Assembly (NCBI RefSeq): GCF_013337685.1
Contig: NZ_SUQN01000006.1
Location: 124,001 to 188,000, forward strand
Reading direction: 5' to 3'
Source: Citrobacter gillenii
Lineage (GTDB): Bacteria; Pseudomonadota; Gammaproteobacteria; Enterobacterales; Enterobacteriaceae
DNA: 64,000 nucleotides
Positions 7,630 through 16,829 of this stretch are shown here, piece after piece. Under the pieces are notes generated by a model. The model saw nothing but the letters and a program-made list of their open reading frames with translations, was not told the origin of the DNA and did no database searches. How positions within the stretch are numbered: the first letter of the stretch is position 1; each line of letters opens with the position of its first letter. Position numbers and translations under genes: made by a program.

Positions 7630-10119
7630 TCAAAGTAATTCGATATCTAAAGATTCAGGCTGTGCGGTATATACGGTAATGGTTTTACCTTCGGCATCCG
7701 TTACCCCCTCATATACGTTTCCCTCCCCTGTTTTAATTCGATAAGGCACGAAAGGCATAATCTCTCCGGAATCCTCATCTTTGGCGATAAAAAAATCATT
7801 AAACCCTTTCGGTAACTCTGGTTTTGGCAGATCGTAATCCGCAGCCATTAATTTCTGTACGTTGATAGATTTGAGCAGAATATTTTTTGGACAGCCTATC
7901 TCCACATTTCCGCCACTGAGTTTGATATAAGCTCCACCGCAGTTGAGCACCAGCTCGTCGGCTGCCGTCACGACCACTTTGCCCTCCACGCTTGTGACGG
8001 TAATGTCCTTTTTCGCCACGGTGTCTATCCCGTCATCCTGGGCCTGGATTTCAACCTTCCCCTTTGCAGCAAATAAACGTATACCCAGCTTCAGGGCCAG
8101 CAGACTGATGGCTTCCCCGGCTACGGCAGTAAATTTCTTCATCACGCTGATATCTGTATTACCACCCGCGACCAGCCCCACGCTTTCACTGCCTGATGAC
8201 AGACGCACCGACTTCGGACTACTGATGCTGATGTGCTCCGGTGCATTGAGCACAATCCCTGGCTGAGTAAGAGTGTTTAACGCTGTATTCAGTGCCTTTG
8301 CTGTATCTGAATCTGCCGGCCAGGCCTGTGCGATATCGGCAGCATTCGCCAGGGCATCACTCACAGACAGCGCCTGAACCATTTGCGCGGCAGCATTTTT
8401 CATCTCCAGCATCCTGTCCGAAGCTTTGCTCTGCCGGTCCGAAGTGATAAAAACCCCTTTTCCGCCGCGTACCGCCACCCAGTCGTCTGTGCGCAGCTCG
8501 GCCCCCTCTCCCCGCAGCGCACGCTGTGCATCCACATTATGCCCAAGGTTCAGTTGCGTCTTCCCGCCGTACTCGGTGCTGAGCTTGATGTGCTCCTCGC
8601 CCCGTTTATCTTCCATACGCAGCTTGTTGTTCGCCGGCGTACGGATGACGTTACGCGTGTTGTTTGCGTCCGTCACATGGTCCGGGTGCCGCGAGTCATG
8701 CAGCGCATGGGCGATATACGGTCGGTCCGGGTCTCCCTCGTGGAACGCCACCGCCACCTCCGTACCCTGTATCAGCGGGAAGTGAATACCGTAGGTGTCA
8801 CCGCCGTAGGGTTTGGCCAGGCGCAGCAGCATGCTCTCGTAACCCTGCTGTTTGCTGTCCCGGTCCGCGTCGAACTTCACCCGGTACAACCCTTCCGCCG
8901 TCTGGTGAGCATACATATCCCCGCTCTTCGGGCTGCTGACCCGCGCCGTCAGCGTGCCGCTCACCTTCGGCCTCGGCTTCAGCGACGGGCGCCAGCACTG
9001 CGTCTCACTGTATGGTACCGCTGCCAGCGACACTTTCAGCGCATCCTTCCTGCTGCCGCTGAAACCGGTGCGGATGACCACCACCGGCTGCTGCAGCACG
9101 CCCGGCAGCGTCGACGGCACGCTGCTGTCCGTTACCGTCAGCACCTGCCCCGGACGCAACCCTGCATCCGTACTCACACCCGTTATCAGCGTCTGCTCCG
9201 CAAGAAAACGCTCATGGTCCAGCGTCGCCCAAAAGTTCGCCGTCTCCGGGGCCGGGTCGGATGCATCCCCCGCCTCCAGATGACGCGGTTTGTAGTGATA
9301 CACCTCGCCATAGCGCATTTCCTCGCCTTCACCGCCGGTGATATCCGCCCTCGCCGACTGCAGCACTTTCTGCGCTTCACGGTGGTTGTAATCTTTCGCT
9401 GTCACCCCTGCTTCCGCCACCTGATACCGGATGTTCAGACTCCAGACGGAGTCTGCCCCGCTGTCGCTCATCCCTGACGGACTGTCCAGCGCCAGCCGTT
9501 TGTCAAACTCATACGCACTCTGCCTGTCCGCAAAATGCACCACTTCCGTGCGCGTATCCGGCTGCAGTGTGAAGAAGTAAAATATCCCCACTTCCGCCAG
9601 CAGACGCTCGATAAACGCCAGGTCACTCTCCTGATACTGATTTATCTGTTCACGCTTCGGATAACTCTGCGTCAGCGTGAACTCATACTCCCAGCCGCGC
9701 AGCGCGTGCTCCTGCAGGATTTCGCCCACCACCTCCGGGACCGATTTATTCACGAAGAAACGGTGCGTGCGGAACTGTTTATCCAGCAGGGAGAGATAAG
9801 GCTCCACGATGATTTCGTGGCTGACCTGGTCCCGCGACCCCGCCAGACGCCGGAAGTGGGTGACCACACCGTGCACAAACTTCACCGGCCGGGCACTGAG
9901 TAATTCCCCGCCTTTCATCGTCAGTAACACCGGCTGGTTCAGGAACATATCGGCGGTCAGTTCTGAAGTGCCACAGGTAAACCGGACTGAATAATGATAA
10001 AGGACGCTTAACTGCTCCAGCCCCTCAAAACGTTCGACATCTAATTCATACGGGCATGAGGAAATAGTCAGACTATAGCGATTAAGCGAGGCTTCTGGTG
10101 TTGCTGGTTCCAAATTCAT
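7630..10119 (-). CDS. vgrG: VgrG spike protein with C-terminal transthyretin-like tail, 829 aa
   Basis: VgrG trimers form the T6SS spike that punctures target cells and carries effectors. The gp27-like part begins at about residue 10 (FEGLEQLSVLYHYSV). A gp5-like OB region follows at about 400-480 (YRVKFDADRDSKQQGYESM), then a DUF2345-type beta-helix at about 560-760. The last 70 residues (NDFFIAKDEDSGEIMPFVPY onward, ending VYTAQPESLDIELL) look like a transthyretin-like domain. In EAEC VgrG1 such a tail binds the lipase effector Tle1. No enzymatic toxin domain is fused. A GGAG motif lies eight bases before the ATG. The next gene is the 759-aa effector candidate after 28 bases, so this tail probably recruits it. 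Confidence 0.92.
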   Translation of the reverse strand: MNLEPATPEASLNRYSLTISSCPYELDVERFEGLEQLSVLYHYSVRFTCGTSELTADMFLNQPVLLTMKGGELLSARPVKFVHGVVTHFRRLAGSRDQVSHEIIVEPYLSLLDKQFRTHRFFVNKSVPEVVGEILQEHALRGWEYEFTLTQSYPKREQINQYQESDLAFIERLLAEVGIFYFFTLQPDTRTEVVHFADRQSAYEFDKRLALDSPSGMSDSGADSVWSLNIRYQVAEAGVTAKDYNHREAQKVLQSARADITGGEGEEMRYGEVYHYKPRHLEAGDASDPAPETANFWATLDHERFLAEQTLITGVSTDAGLRPGQVLTVTDSSVPSTLPGVLQQPVVVIRTGFSGSRKDALKVSLAAVPYSETQCWRPSLKPRPKVSGTLTARVSSPKSGDMYAHQTAEGLYRVKFDADRDSKQQGYESMLLRLAKPYGGDTYGIHFPLIQGTEVAVAFHEGDPDRPYIAHALHDSRHPDHVTDANNTRNVIRTPANNKLRMEDKRGEEHIKLSTEYGGKTQLNLGHNVDAQRALRGEGAELRTDDWVAVRGGKGVFITSDRQSKASDRMLEMKNAAAQMVQALSVSDALANAADIAQAWPADSDTAKALNTALNTLTQPGIVLNAPEHISISSPKSVRLSSGSESVGLVAGGNTDISVMKKFTAVAGEAISLLALKLGIRLFAAKGKVEIQAQDDGIDTVAKKDITVTSVEGKVVVTAADELVLNCGGAYIKLSGGNVEIGCPKNILLKSINVQKLMAADYDLPKPELPKGFNDFFIAKDEDSGEIMPFVPYRIKTGEGNVYEGVTDAEGKTITVYTAQPESLDIELL

Positions 10120-10286
10120 AGGGTTAACTCCGTTTAATAGCCCGACGTCAAAATCAGTTGAAAAAATGCGCTTTATAATTCATCAGAAAATTACTGCTCG
10201 CCATACCCCGATAAATAATCAGAACATCATTTATCAAACGCATATCGATAACTGACAAGCAACGCCCTTCGTGTTAAATTAAATCG

Positions 10287-10532
10287 TTATAGATAATCAT
10301 CCCAATGACTACGCACGTGAGGCCAGAAAAGCCGCATCAAAACGTACCCTAAAAAAATCAATAAAATGCTTACCGCACCCCAGAAATATCGATAATTATC
10401 TTCAGAAATAAAAAAGAACCAAATAGAAAAACCGATACCCAGAGTGCATAAAATATCACCTACTGCGAATATACAAAAATACATCAAATATATAGTTATA
10501 TTTCTAAACTTCCCAGACCATCCAGAAAACAT
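10287..10532 (-). CDS. small polytopic membrane protein, 81 aa (candidate immunity)
   Basis: The ATG at 10532 has GAGG seven bases upstream, whereas a TTG two codons earlier has none. The protein has two strongly hydrophobic segments, about residues 12-46 and 52-71, and ends with charged residues (RSHWDDYL). The gene overlaps the 3-prime end of the preceding one by 37 bp, which implies coupled synthesis. Small polytopic inner-membrane proteins coded right after a toxin are typical of immunity to pore-forming colicins and to some T6SS ion-channel effectors. It is AT-rich compared with vgrG. The family is not recognised and the role is inferred. Confidence 0.65.
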   Translation of the reverse strand: MFSGWSGKFRNITIYLMYFCIFAVGDILCTLGIGFSIWFFFISEDNYRYFWGAVSILLIFLGYVLMRLFWPHVRSHWDDYL

Positions 10533-11143
10533 TGGCAAACCTCATTAAAACAATCTATATTTGTATTACTAATATCAATCGCTTTCTCAAAGGGTTTCAC
10601 AATATCCTCAACAAGGAAATAAAGAAGATCCAAATCCCCCCGATCTCTTAGCTTTTGATAGTGAGACGGATTTCTTTCGGCAAGATAGCGAGATGTATAG
10701 ATTGCTCTGGATACCTCCGCCCCCACTGCAAGAATTGTACCTATAGCAGCACCTGAAAAAAACGCAGCGACCAATCGTTCTGAGATCAGAATACCAAGAT
10801 TAATGCCAGTTAATTTAGAAAATAACACTTTCCCTGCAATATTCCCGGAAACCCTCTCCGCCATTAAAACAAGATTTACTCTGGAAGCAAAATCATCAAT
10901 AAAAACTCCAATAACTTTACCTATCAACTCCTTATTGAATGTTACTCTCTTAATAAGTAACGCAAACCTGTATGTATCATTCTGATTATTCCAACGATGT
11001 TCTGTATCCAGAAAATCATAGGCCAGATACCCCATGCTCACTGGGAATGATATAAATCCTTTTGCCAGAGCACCTAAAAAACCAGAATGATCAACATTAA
11101 TCGCATCGAGCATATCTTTTGCTATATCTTTTGCACTATCCAT
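10496..11143 (-). CDS. possible pore-forming T6SS effector, 215 aa
   Basis: The likely start is the ATG at 11143, with AAAGGA seven bases upstream; an ATG 21 codons earlier lies inside the clpV terminator. The protein is soluble at its N-terminus (MDSAKDIAKDMLDAINVDHSG) and has amphipathic and hydrophobic helices. The clearest is at about residues 127-150 with Gly/Ala (AAFFSGAAIGTILAVGAEVS). Size, hydrophobic core and a downstream overlapping membrane gene recall ion-channel effectors of the Ssp6 type from Serratia, but homology was not tested. It lies between the clpV terminator and vgrG, a common effector position. The AT content is much higher than in clpV, a sign of separate acquisition. 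It could also be an adaptor or another accessory protein. Confidence 0.6.
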   Translation of the reverse strand: MDSAKDIAKDMLDAINVDHSGFLGALAKGFISFPVSMGYLAYDFLDTEHRWNNQNDTYRFALLIKRVTFNKELIGKVIGVFIDDFASRVNLVLMAERVSGNIAGKVLFSKLTGINLGILISERLVAAFFSGAAIGTILAVGAEVSRAIYTSRYLAERNPSHYQKLRDRGDLDLLYFLVEDIVKPFEKAIDISNTNIDCFNEVCQCFLDGLGSLEI

Positions 11144-11177
11144 ATTTAGTCCTTTAGAAAAAGGTACGACACAGCAC

Positions 11178-11219
11178 AAAATAAAGCCCAGCGATATGCT
11201 TATCACTGGACTTTATTTT
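11178..11219 (-). terminator. hairpin terminator directly after clpV
   Basis: AAAATAAAGCCCAG at 11178-11191 pairs with CTGGACTTTATTTT at 11206-11219 with one mismatch and a 14-base loop. It begins two bases after the clpV stop. On the minus strand the 3-prime arm ends in a U-rich run, so it should terminate or reduce transcription from clpV into the effector-vgrG genes. Confidence 0.7.
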
Positions 11220-11220
11220 C

Positions 11221-13845
11221 TCATTCGGGATCTAATATGAGCTCAATGCCCCCTTCATCACTCCAGCCCAAGGTAAGCTGCTGAGGTTTTTGCTGTGCGG
11301 CAAGATACGTTAACAACTGCTGGCTGAGTACTGGCAAGATTTGTTGATTCAGTAGACTGTCAATATTCCTCGCCCCCGTATCCGGCAGCAGGCAAGCGGC
11401 GGTCAGGGCATCAAAAAGGTTCTCGGATATCGTTGTGGTGATACCGTAGTGACGCAGTAATCGCTGGCTAACCTGATCCAGTTTCATCTGTACAATCGTA
11501 CGTAACGCCGGTTCACTGAGCGGATGGTAGATAATGGTCTGGAAGCGCGCCAACAAGGCTGGCTGGAAGTGATCGCGTAAAAGTGGACGCAGTAGTTCAT
11601 GCAAACCAGACTCTGTCGTTTCCGGCTGTTCATCCAGCATCTGCATTACAGAATCGCCGCCGAGATTGGAGGTCATCAAAATAACCGTATTGCGAAAATC
11701 GATTTCACGACCTTCACCATCGCGCATAAAGCCACGATCGAACACCTGGTAGAACAGGTTCATGACATCCCTGTGCGCCTTTTCTACTTCATCCAGTAAT
11801 ACCACGCTATAGGGGCGTTTTCGCACGGCTTCCGTCAGAATTCCGCCCTGACCATACCCTACGTATCCCGGAGGTGAGCCTTTGAGCTGGCTCACGGTAT
11901 GCGGTTCCTGATATTCAGACAGATTAATGGTAATCAGCGACTTTTCACCGCCAAACAGGATGTCGGCCAGCGCCAGTGCCGTCTCCGTTTTCCCGGTCCC
12001 GCTGGGTCCTGTGAGCAGAAACACGCCCTGCGGGCCGTTTTCCGGTGTAAGGCCCGTTTTTGATGCACGCAGACGCTGCGCAATAGCGTTCAGCGCATAC
12101 TCCTGGCCAACAACGCGTTTACCCATTTGGGTTTCGAGCGTCAGCAAATCGGCCTGGGAATCCTTCAGTAATGAGGAAATAGGAACACCGGTCCAGTCAG
12201 CAATTACCGTGGCAACAGTACGTGCATCCACATCCGGAAACAGCAAAGGATTACCCTGCTGAAGTGCATTAAGCTTGTGCTGCAATTCAGTCGTTTCTGC
12301 CTGACGCGAAATATCACGACGGCAGTCAATAAGCTGCTCAGTGAGGGTCATTTCCTGACCATACTGGGTTTCGCGTTCATCAAGTTCGACCAGCAGACAG
12401 TTTTCCTGCTGTTCAATTGCCGTCAGTCGTTCAGCATGTTGACCATTGCCTACGGCGATATCTTCAAGTAGTGCCTGCTTTTCCATTGCAAGCGCGGTGA
12501 TCTCTGACTTTAAACGCGTGAGGGGTTCAGGAACAGTATCAAGACTCATCCGCACCCTGGCACCTGCGGTATCCAACAGGTCAACAGCTTTGTCCGGCAA
12601 TTGTCTTCCCGTAAGATAACGGCGGGAGAGCGTAACAGCAGTTTTGACCGCTTCATCGGTGATATGCACGCCGTGGTGTTTGGCATAGCGCGATTTCAAA
12701 CCACGCAGCATCAGACAAGCCGTTTCATCATCCGGCTCATCCACTTTTACCATTTGAAAGCGCCGTTCCAGCGCGGCATCACGCTCAAAATATTGTTTAT
12801 ATTCGCTCCAGGTGGTCGCCGCGATGGTCCGCAGCTCCCCTCTGGCTAGAGCAGGTTTGAGCAGATTAGCCGCATCCGCGCCCCCCGCCTGATTACCTGC
12901 ACCAATGATGGTATGAGCCTCATCGATAAACAGCAAAACTGGCGTTGGGGACTGCTGCACGGCATCAATAATGTTTTTCAAACGCTGTTCAAACTCACCT
13001 TTCACTCCCGCTCCCGCCTGAAGCAGGCCAAGATCCAGGGTGCGCAGCGTCACCGATTTCAGGCTATCCGGTACGTTACCTTCAGTAATGCGAAGCGCCA
13101 AGCCTTCTACCAGCGCGGTCTTACCCACTCCTGGCTCACCGACCAGAATCGGATTATTTTTCCGCCGACGTGACAATACATCCACCATCTGGCGAATTTC
13201 ATTATCGCGACCAAATACCGGGTCGATATCGCCGGCACGCGCTTTCGCGGTCACGTCCAGGGTAAATTTATCCAGTACACCTTGTAATGCTGGCGACAAC
13301 GTCGACTGAGCCAGGCCAGGACGCACTTCGTCATCTGGAAAAACCTGCGCCAGAGCGGCTTCTTGCTGTCTTTCCGGACGCTCATCCGACTGGGCATTTA
13401 GTAACGGCAGGAGCCGTTCCAGTTGGGTATGCCCGGCGCTCAGAAGCGGCCACAAACCATCACACTTCAGTAGCGAAGGCTTTCCCACCAGCGCCATCAG
13501 CAGATGTACGCCGCGTATTTGCGAATTTTCATCCGTCGCGGCACATAGCCAGGCCTGTTGCATTAAAGAAATAAGCGGTTCTGACAGCTGCGGACGGCTT
13601 TTAACGGAACGAGACTGGACATCAAGATGTGCCAGCAACGACTGCCAGAGATTATCAATATCCCATTCATAGCGCCGAGCGATTACCGTAATATCGCCCT
13701 CCCCTTGCTCCAGTAACTTCAGTAACCAATGCTCAGGTGTAATTTCTGCATGCGCTCGCGTTTGACATAACGATGCCGCAGCTTCAAGAGCCTGCGCGCA
13801 GTAAGGGTTGAGGCGCCGTAATAACACTGCTGACTGATGTTCCAT
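11221..13845 (-). CDS. clpV: ClpV/TssH AAA+ ATPase of the T6SS, 874 aa
   Basis: ClpV uses ATP to disassemble contracted TssBC sheaths in the cytoplasm so subunits can be reused. The Clp N-domain occupies about residues 1-160 ([17 protein letters not shown]). The first AAA+ module has Walker [10 protein letters not shown] near 240 and Walker [10 protein letters not shown] middle coiled-coil region lies at about 430-540. The second module has Walker [10 protein letters not shown] near 610 and the box [11 protein letters not shown]. Length matches the family (about 870-900). An AGGA motif precedes the ATG by about five bases. It is separated from hcp by a strong double hairpin, so it is probably made at a lower level than Hcp. 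Confidence 0.97.
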   Translation of the reverse strand: MEHQSAVLLRRLNPYCAQALEAAASLCQTRAHAEITPEHWLLKLLEQGEGDITVIARRYEWDIDNLWQSLLAHLDVQSRSVKSRPQLSEPLISLMQQAWLCAATDENSQIRGVHLLMALVGKPSLLKCDGLWPLLSAGHTQLERLLPLLNAQSDERPERQQEAALAQVFPDDEVRPGLAQSTLSPALQGVLDKFTLDVTAKARAGDIDPVFGRDNEIRQMVDVLSRRRKNNPILVGEPGVGKTALVEGLALRITEGNVPDSLKSVTLRTLDLGLLQAGAGVKGEFEQRLKNIIDAVQQSPTPVLLFIDEAHTIIGAGNQAGGADAANLLKPALARGELRTIAATTWSEYKQYFERDAALERRFQMVKVDEPDDETACLMLRGLKSRYAKHHGVHITDEAVKTAVTLSRRYLTGRQLPDKAVDLLDTAGARVRMSLDTVPEPLTRLKSEITALAMEKQALLEDIAVGNGQHAERLTAIEQQENCLLVELDERETQYGQEMTLTEQLIDCRRDISRQAETTELQHKLNALQQGNPLLFPDVDARTVATVIADWTGVPISSLLKDSQADLLTLETQMGKRVVGQEYALNAIAQRLRASKTGLTPENGPQGVFLLTGPSGTGKTETALALADILFGGEKSLITINLSEYQEPHTVSQLKGSPPGYVGYGQGGILTEAVRKRPYSVVLLDEVEKAHRDVMNLFYQVFDRGFMRDGEGREIDFRNTVILMTSNLGGDSVMQMLDEQPETTESGLHELLRPLLRDHFQPALLARFQTIIYHPLSEPALRTIVQMKLDQVSQRLLRHYGITTTISENLFDALTAACLLPDTGARNIDSLLNQQILPVLSQQLLTYLAAQQKPQQLTLGWSDEGGIELILDPE

Positions 13846-13927
13846 TTGCTTCCTGACTCCCTGTATCCAGACACGCTACCGCCCCTGGCCGTAATCCAAT
13901 GCCCATAAGGTAATATTGACGTTGTCA

Positions 13928-13966
13928 CTCTCTGCTGAACGTGCTTTCCAAGCGCTCAGCAGAGAG
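13928..13966 (-). terminator. second hairpin of the hcp-clpV intergenic terminator
   Basis: CTCTCTGCTGA at 13928-13938 is a perfect inverse of TCAGCAGAGAG at 13956-13966, an 11-bp stem with a 17-base loop. It lies immediately after the U tract of the first terminator on the minus strand. It may back up termination or protect the 3-prime end of the hcp transcript. Confidence 0.55.
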
Positions 13967-13972
13967 CAAAAA

Positions 13973-14000
13973 AAACGGATGAGGAAATCCTCATCCGTTT
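13973..14000 (-). terminator. rho-independent terminator after hcp
   Basis: AAACGGATGAGGA at 13973-13985 pairs perfectly with TCCTCATCCGTTT at 13988-14000, a 13-bp stem with a two-base loop as drawn. A run of about eight U follows on the minus strand. It starts five bases after the hcp stop. This is the strongest terminator in the T6SS locus and splits the operon between hcp and clpV. Confidence 0.88.
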
Positions 14001-14005
14001 GGGTA

Positions 14006-14497
14006 TTACGCGGTAGTACGCTCGTTCCAGGCGTCTGAATGGATGATATTGCCATCCTTGTATGTCCAGACGATCTTCTCGTAGCGCAGCTCAAGCTGCT
14101 CCAGGTGGTTGTGCTTCTCCTTGGCAGGGTCCTTGATGTCGTGCATCACTGGGTTTACTTTCACGACTTTGACGTTATGCAAAGTCGTATTGAAGTACTC
14201 CACTTCCTGACCCGCATCATTGATGCGATACCATTTAAATTCCGCCTGGCGCAAGGTCTGACCCGTGGTAACAGCCTTGTACAGATACGGGCTGGATGCA
14301 TCGATTTCCTTGGTGAACATGAACGGCGTATGAATACGCGTCCCGGTCAGCTTACCGGTGTTATTATCGGTAGGGATGTACAGGTTATGTTCCTGAGCCA
14401 CCACTTCGATACTGCCCTCACGATCTTTCACATCAACAGAACCTTTGATGTCCGCGCCGCCGTCGTCCTTCAGCCATAAGTAGACTGGAATAGCCAT
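14006..14497 (-). CDS. hcp: Hcp tube protein of the T6SS, 163 aa
   Basis: Hcp hexamers stack into the inner tube that is propelled out of the cell. The text MAIPVYLWLKDDGGADIKGS, then HTPFMFTKEIDASSPYLYKAV and AEFKWYR, is characteristic of the family, and 163 aa is the usual length for a plain Hcp without a toxin extension. GGAG lies eight bases before the ATG and the gene follows the OmpA-like gene by 17 bases, so it is the last gene of the tssBCKL operon before the strong terminator. The terminator would give a stable short 3-prime end, consistent with the high Hcp amounts T6SS needs. Confidence 0.97.
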   Translation of the reverse strand: MAIPVYLWLKDDGGADIKGSVDVKDREGSIEVVAQEHNLYIPTDNNTGKLTGTRIHTPFMFTKEIDASSPYLYKAVTTGQTLRQAEFKWYRINDAGQEVEYFNTTLHNVKVVKVNPVMHDIKDPAKEKHNHLEQLELRYEKIVWTYKDGNIIHSDAWNERTTA

Positions 14498-14514
14498 AAT
14501 TCTTTCTCCATTTT

Positions 14515-16179
14515 TTACTTCGCTAATGCGTCACCGCCTTCCGGTGACGGTTCCTTCATACCCGGCGTCCGACAGGCATCAGCCTGCGGCACCAGACTGA
14601 TTTCTACACGACGGTTGGCAGCCCGGCCTTCCGGCGTATCGTTTGTTTTATCAGGGCGCGATTCACCGTAGCCCTGAACGGCAAAGCAACTCTCAGGTAC
14701 ATCGCCGGTGTCACGCATCCAGTCACGAACGGACTCCGCGCGTTTGAGAGAAAGTTGCTGATTTGATTTCTCATCGCCAACATCATCGGTATGCCCAGCG
14801 ACAACAATCAGCCAACCCGGTTTGGCTTTGATATTGACCAGTGCGGCGATGAGAATTTTGGTTGAATCCGCTTTTAAGGCCCATTTGCCGGTATCAAACA
14901 GCGACATACTGTCGAGACGGACGGTTTGCGGTGCTGCGATCTTCGGTTTTGCAGGAGGCACCCAGTCACTGATAGCCGCCCGAAGCGGAGGAATCAGTCT
15001 CATACCCTGATATAGGCCCATTGAAAGAGAAAGCGGTTCACCACGCTGGTACCAACGATCAAGTCGCTCGATATCACGCCGCAGTTGGTCCTGAGCCTGA
15101 ATTTTAGGTTCGACGGGATTGCCAGTCAGACGGCTATATAAAGTCAGATGATCGTTTGTGACTCTGATCAGATGCTGGTTATTGATAAAACTGAACAGCA
15201 TCGCCAGACCAACAAAAACACCACACAGCAAGCCACTCACGCCTACTGTGCGTTGAAATGCCGTTAATGCCCGGCGACGAGATAAAAAAGACAAAGCCAG
15301 ATCCGGAAATGGCAGTAAAACGGATTCAGAAGACACTGCAGGAGAAAGCGTTGTCTGACTGGCAATATGCTGCTGCCACAGATTATTTTCTCTGCCGCTT
15401 AAAGAAGTGAAGCACACCACGCGCAAAGCTGAAAAAAGAGACGGAACATTACGCCCGGCATCGCCTTGCACGATTTTTAGCCAATTCAATAAGTTATCCA
15501 GCCATATGGCATGGGTAAGATGAAAATGGCGAGCCGGACGCTCTTCCGAAGAGAATGGGGCAAAATCGTCTAAGCCCGTGGCAGACTGCACCTCCGCATC
15601 CTGAGGCGTACGAATAAACCAGCGCGCAGTTTCTTTACAGTCAGGATAATTCAACCAACAGCACAACCATAACGGTGGTATTCCTGATAGCCAACGCCGA
15701 CTCTGCATTACCACACGCCGCCAACTGAGCAGCATGTGCTTAAGCGCGTCTTCATCGTTATGCTGTTCCGGGGTCAACGCCAACATAACGGAAACCCGCA
15801 TCAGAAGACCCGGACGTTGTACCGCTATTTGGCGAACCAGAACCGCAAAATGTTCCGGTGTCTGGACGCATAGATACCAGCCCTGTGAGCTTTCACAAGA
15901 AGCCCCCCGTGCGACAAACAATCGCTCACTATCACCACACACCAATACCACCGGCCCTTGAAAACTTTCAGGGGGTAGAGGCACTTCAATACCCGAATGA
16001 TCAGATGCAAGTTGGCTATAGTGACGCCAGCCATAAACGATCCCTGGAATGGCCAACACCAAAATCAGAACGCTAAGACCGCCTCGCACACCGGTACTTA
16101 CCGGGCTGAATCCCCAGATCAACAACAATGCCAACACGGTTGCCAGCACGTAGTTCACGATCCCTCGCAACTGGATCAT
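14515..16179 (-). CDS. OmpA-like peptidoglycan-binding T6SS protein with TssM-like N-terminal half, 554 aa
   Basis: The C-terminal domain (about 415-540) is OmpA-like, with the peptidoglycan-binding text VAGHTDDVGDEKSNQQLSLKRA, SVRDWM and GYGESRPDKTN, and ANRRVEISL. Two transmembrane segments lie at about residues 9-50, and another near 318-338. The 60-310 region has a degenerate nucleotide-loop-like start (GPVVLVCGDSERLF) and the text ALRVVCFTSLSGRENN, which resembles the cytoplasmic domain of TssM. So it appears to combine a TssM-like part with a cell-wall anchor, functionally like TagL, which fixes the T6SS membrane complex to peptidoglycan. It starts three bases after the tssL stop, with AAGG upstream. 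The resemblance to TssM was judged by eye. Confidence 0.85.
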   Translation of the reverse strand: MIQLRGIVNYVLATVLALLLIWGFSPVSTGVRGGLSVLILVLAIPGIVYGWRHYSQLASDHSGIEVPLPPESFQGPVVLVCGDSERLFVARGASCESSQGWYLCVQTPEHFAVLVRQIAVQRPGLLMRVSVMLALTPEQHNDEDALKHMLLSWRRVVMQSRRWLSGIPPLWLCCWLNYPDCKETARWFIRTPQDAEVQSATGLDDFAPFSSEERPARHFHLTHAIWLDNLLNWLKIVQGDAGRNVPSLFSALRVVCFTSLSGRENNLWQQHIASQTTLSPAVSSESVLLPFPDLALSFLSRRRALTAFQRTVGVSGLLCGVFVGLAMLFSFINNQHLIRVTNDHLTLYSRLTGNPVEPKIQAQDQLRRDIERLDRWYQRGEPLSLSMGLYQGMRLIPPLRAAISDWVPPAKPKIAAPQTVRLDSMSLFDTGKWALKADSTKILIAALVNIKAKPGWLIVVAGHTDDVGDEKSNQQLSLKRAESVRDWMRDTGDVPESCFAVQGYGESRPDKTNDTPEGRAANRRVEISLVPQADACRTPGMKEPSPEGGDALAK

Positions 16180-16182
16180 GTC

Positions 16183-16824
16183 TTAACCTTGTCCAATAAG
16201 CAGAGTAACCTGCTCCTGCAGGACGTGAGAAAATACCAGCCACATGGCGCCTAACGTCACCGCCCCCACAACCCAGGCCGACCACCAGCGACGCTGCCCA
16301 CCAGAAAAACCTGAGGCTCGAATGACCACAGGAGCATCGTGCTTTAATTTAAAAGGCATAGCCTGAGCCGCCAGCGCTTCAAGCACATCCTCACGACGTT
16401 CATCTCCCTGCTCACGATAACGGCCAACAAAACCGAGCGTGACCGCACGATAAAAACAGGTTAATACCGCGATATCGGGAACGGGCTCCCGAAGTACCGT
16501 ACGGATACGTTCCCAAAGCTCTTCTCCGGCGTTGGTGGTATTGAAATAGCGGGCTTGCAATGGTGTGGCCAGCCAAGTGATATAACCGCTGTCCTGCCGA
16601 TTACGGTTCAATACGCTTTCATCCAGTAATGCACATTGCGTATACAGCATGTGTTCAACGCTATGATCGCTGTATCCCATTTCACGTAAGGCTTCACGCG
16701 CAGAATCAACCCACTGACAGGCGCGCCGATAGAGCGCGGCCCCATCGTCTACGTCGGCGCCACTACGTAGCTGGCTTACGGCAAGCCAGGCAGGCCAGAA
16801 AACCTGATCGATGTCCTTCTTCAT
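16183..16824 (-). CDS. tssL: TssL (DotU family) T6SS inner-membrane protein, 213 aa
   Basis: TssL is a tail-anchored inner-membrane protein that binds TssM and the TssK baseplate. The cytoplasmic domain shows family text such as YTQCALLDESVLN (about 61-73) and FYRAVTLGFVGRYRE (about 124-138). One transmembrane segment lies near the C-terminus (about 180-203). Length is close to the family norm of short TssL proteins. The ATG follows the tssK stop by five bases. There is no peptidoglycan-binding extension on this protein; the next gene supplies it. Confidence 0.93.
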   Translation of the reverse strand: MKKDIDQVFWPAWLAVSQLRSGADVDDGAALYRRACQWVDSAREALREMGYSDHSVEHMLYTQCALLDESVLNRNRQDSGYITWLATPLQARYFNTTNAGEELWERIRTVLREPVPDIAVLTCFYRAVTLGFVGRYREQGDERREDVLEALAAQAMPFKLKHDAPVVIRASGFSGGQRRWWSAWVVGAVTLGAMWLVFSHVLQEQVTLLIGQG

Positions 16825-16829
16825 GTCGT

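Noticed and set aside
8383-9477. A long open frame on the plus strand opposite vgrG.
   Set aside because: It lies wholly within vgrG, has Arg/His-rich nonsense composition, and no ribosome site; it is a shadow of the GC-rich coding strand.
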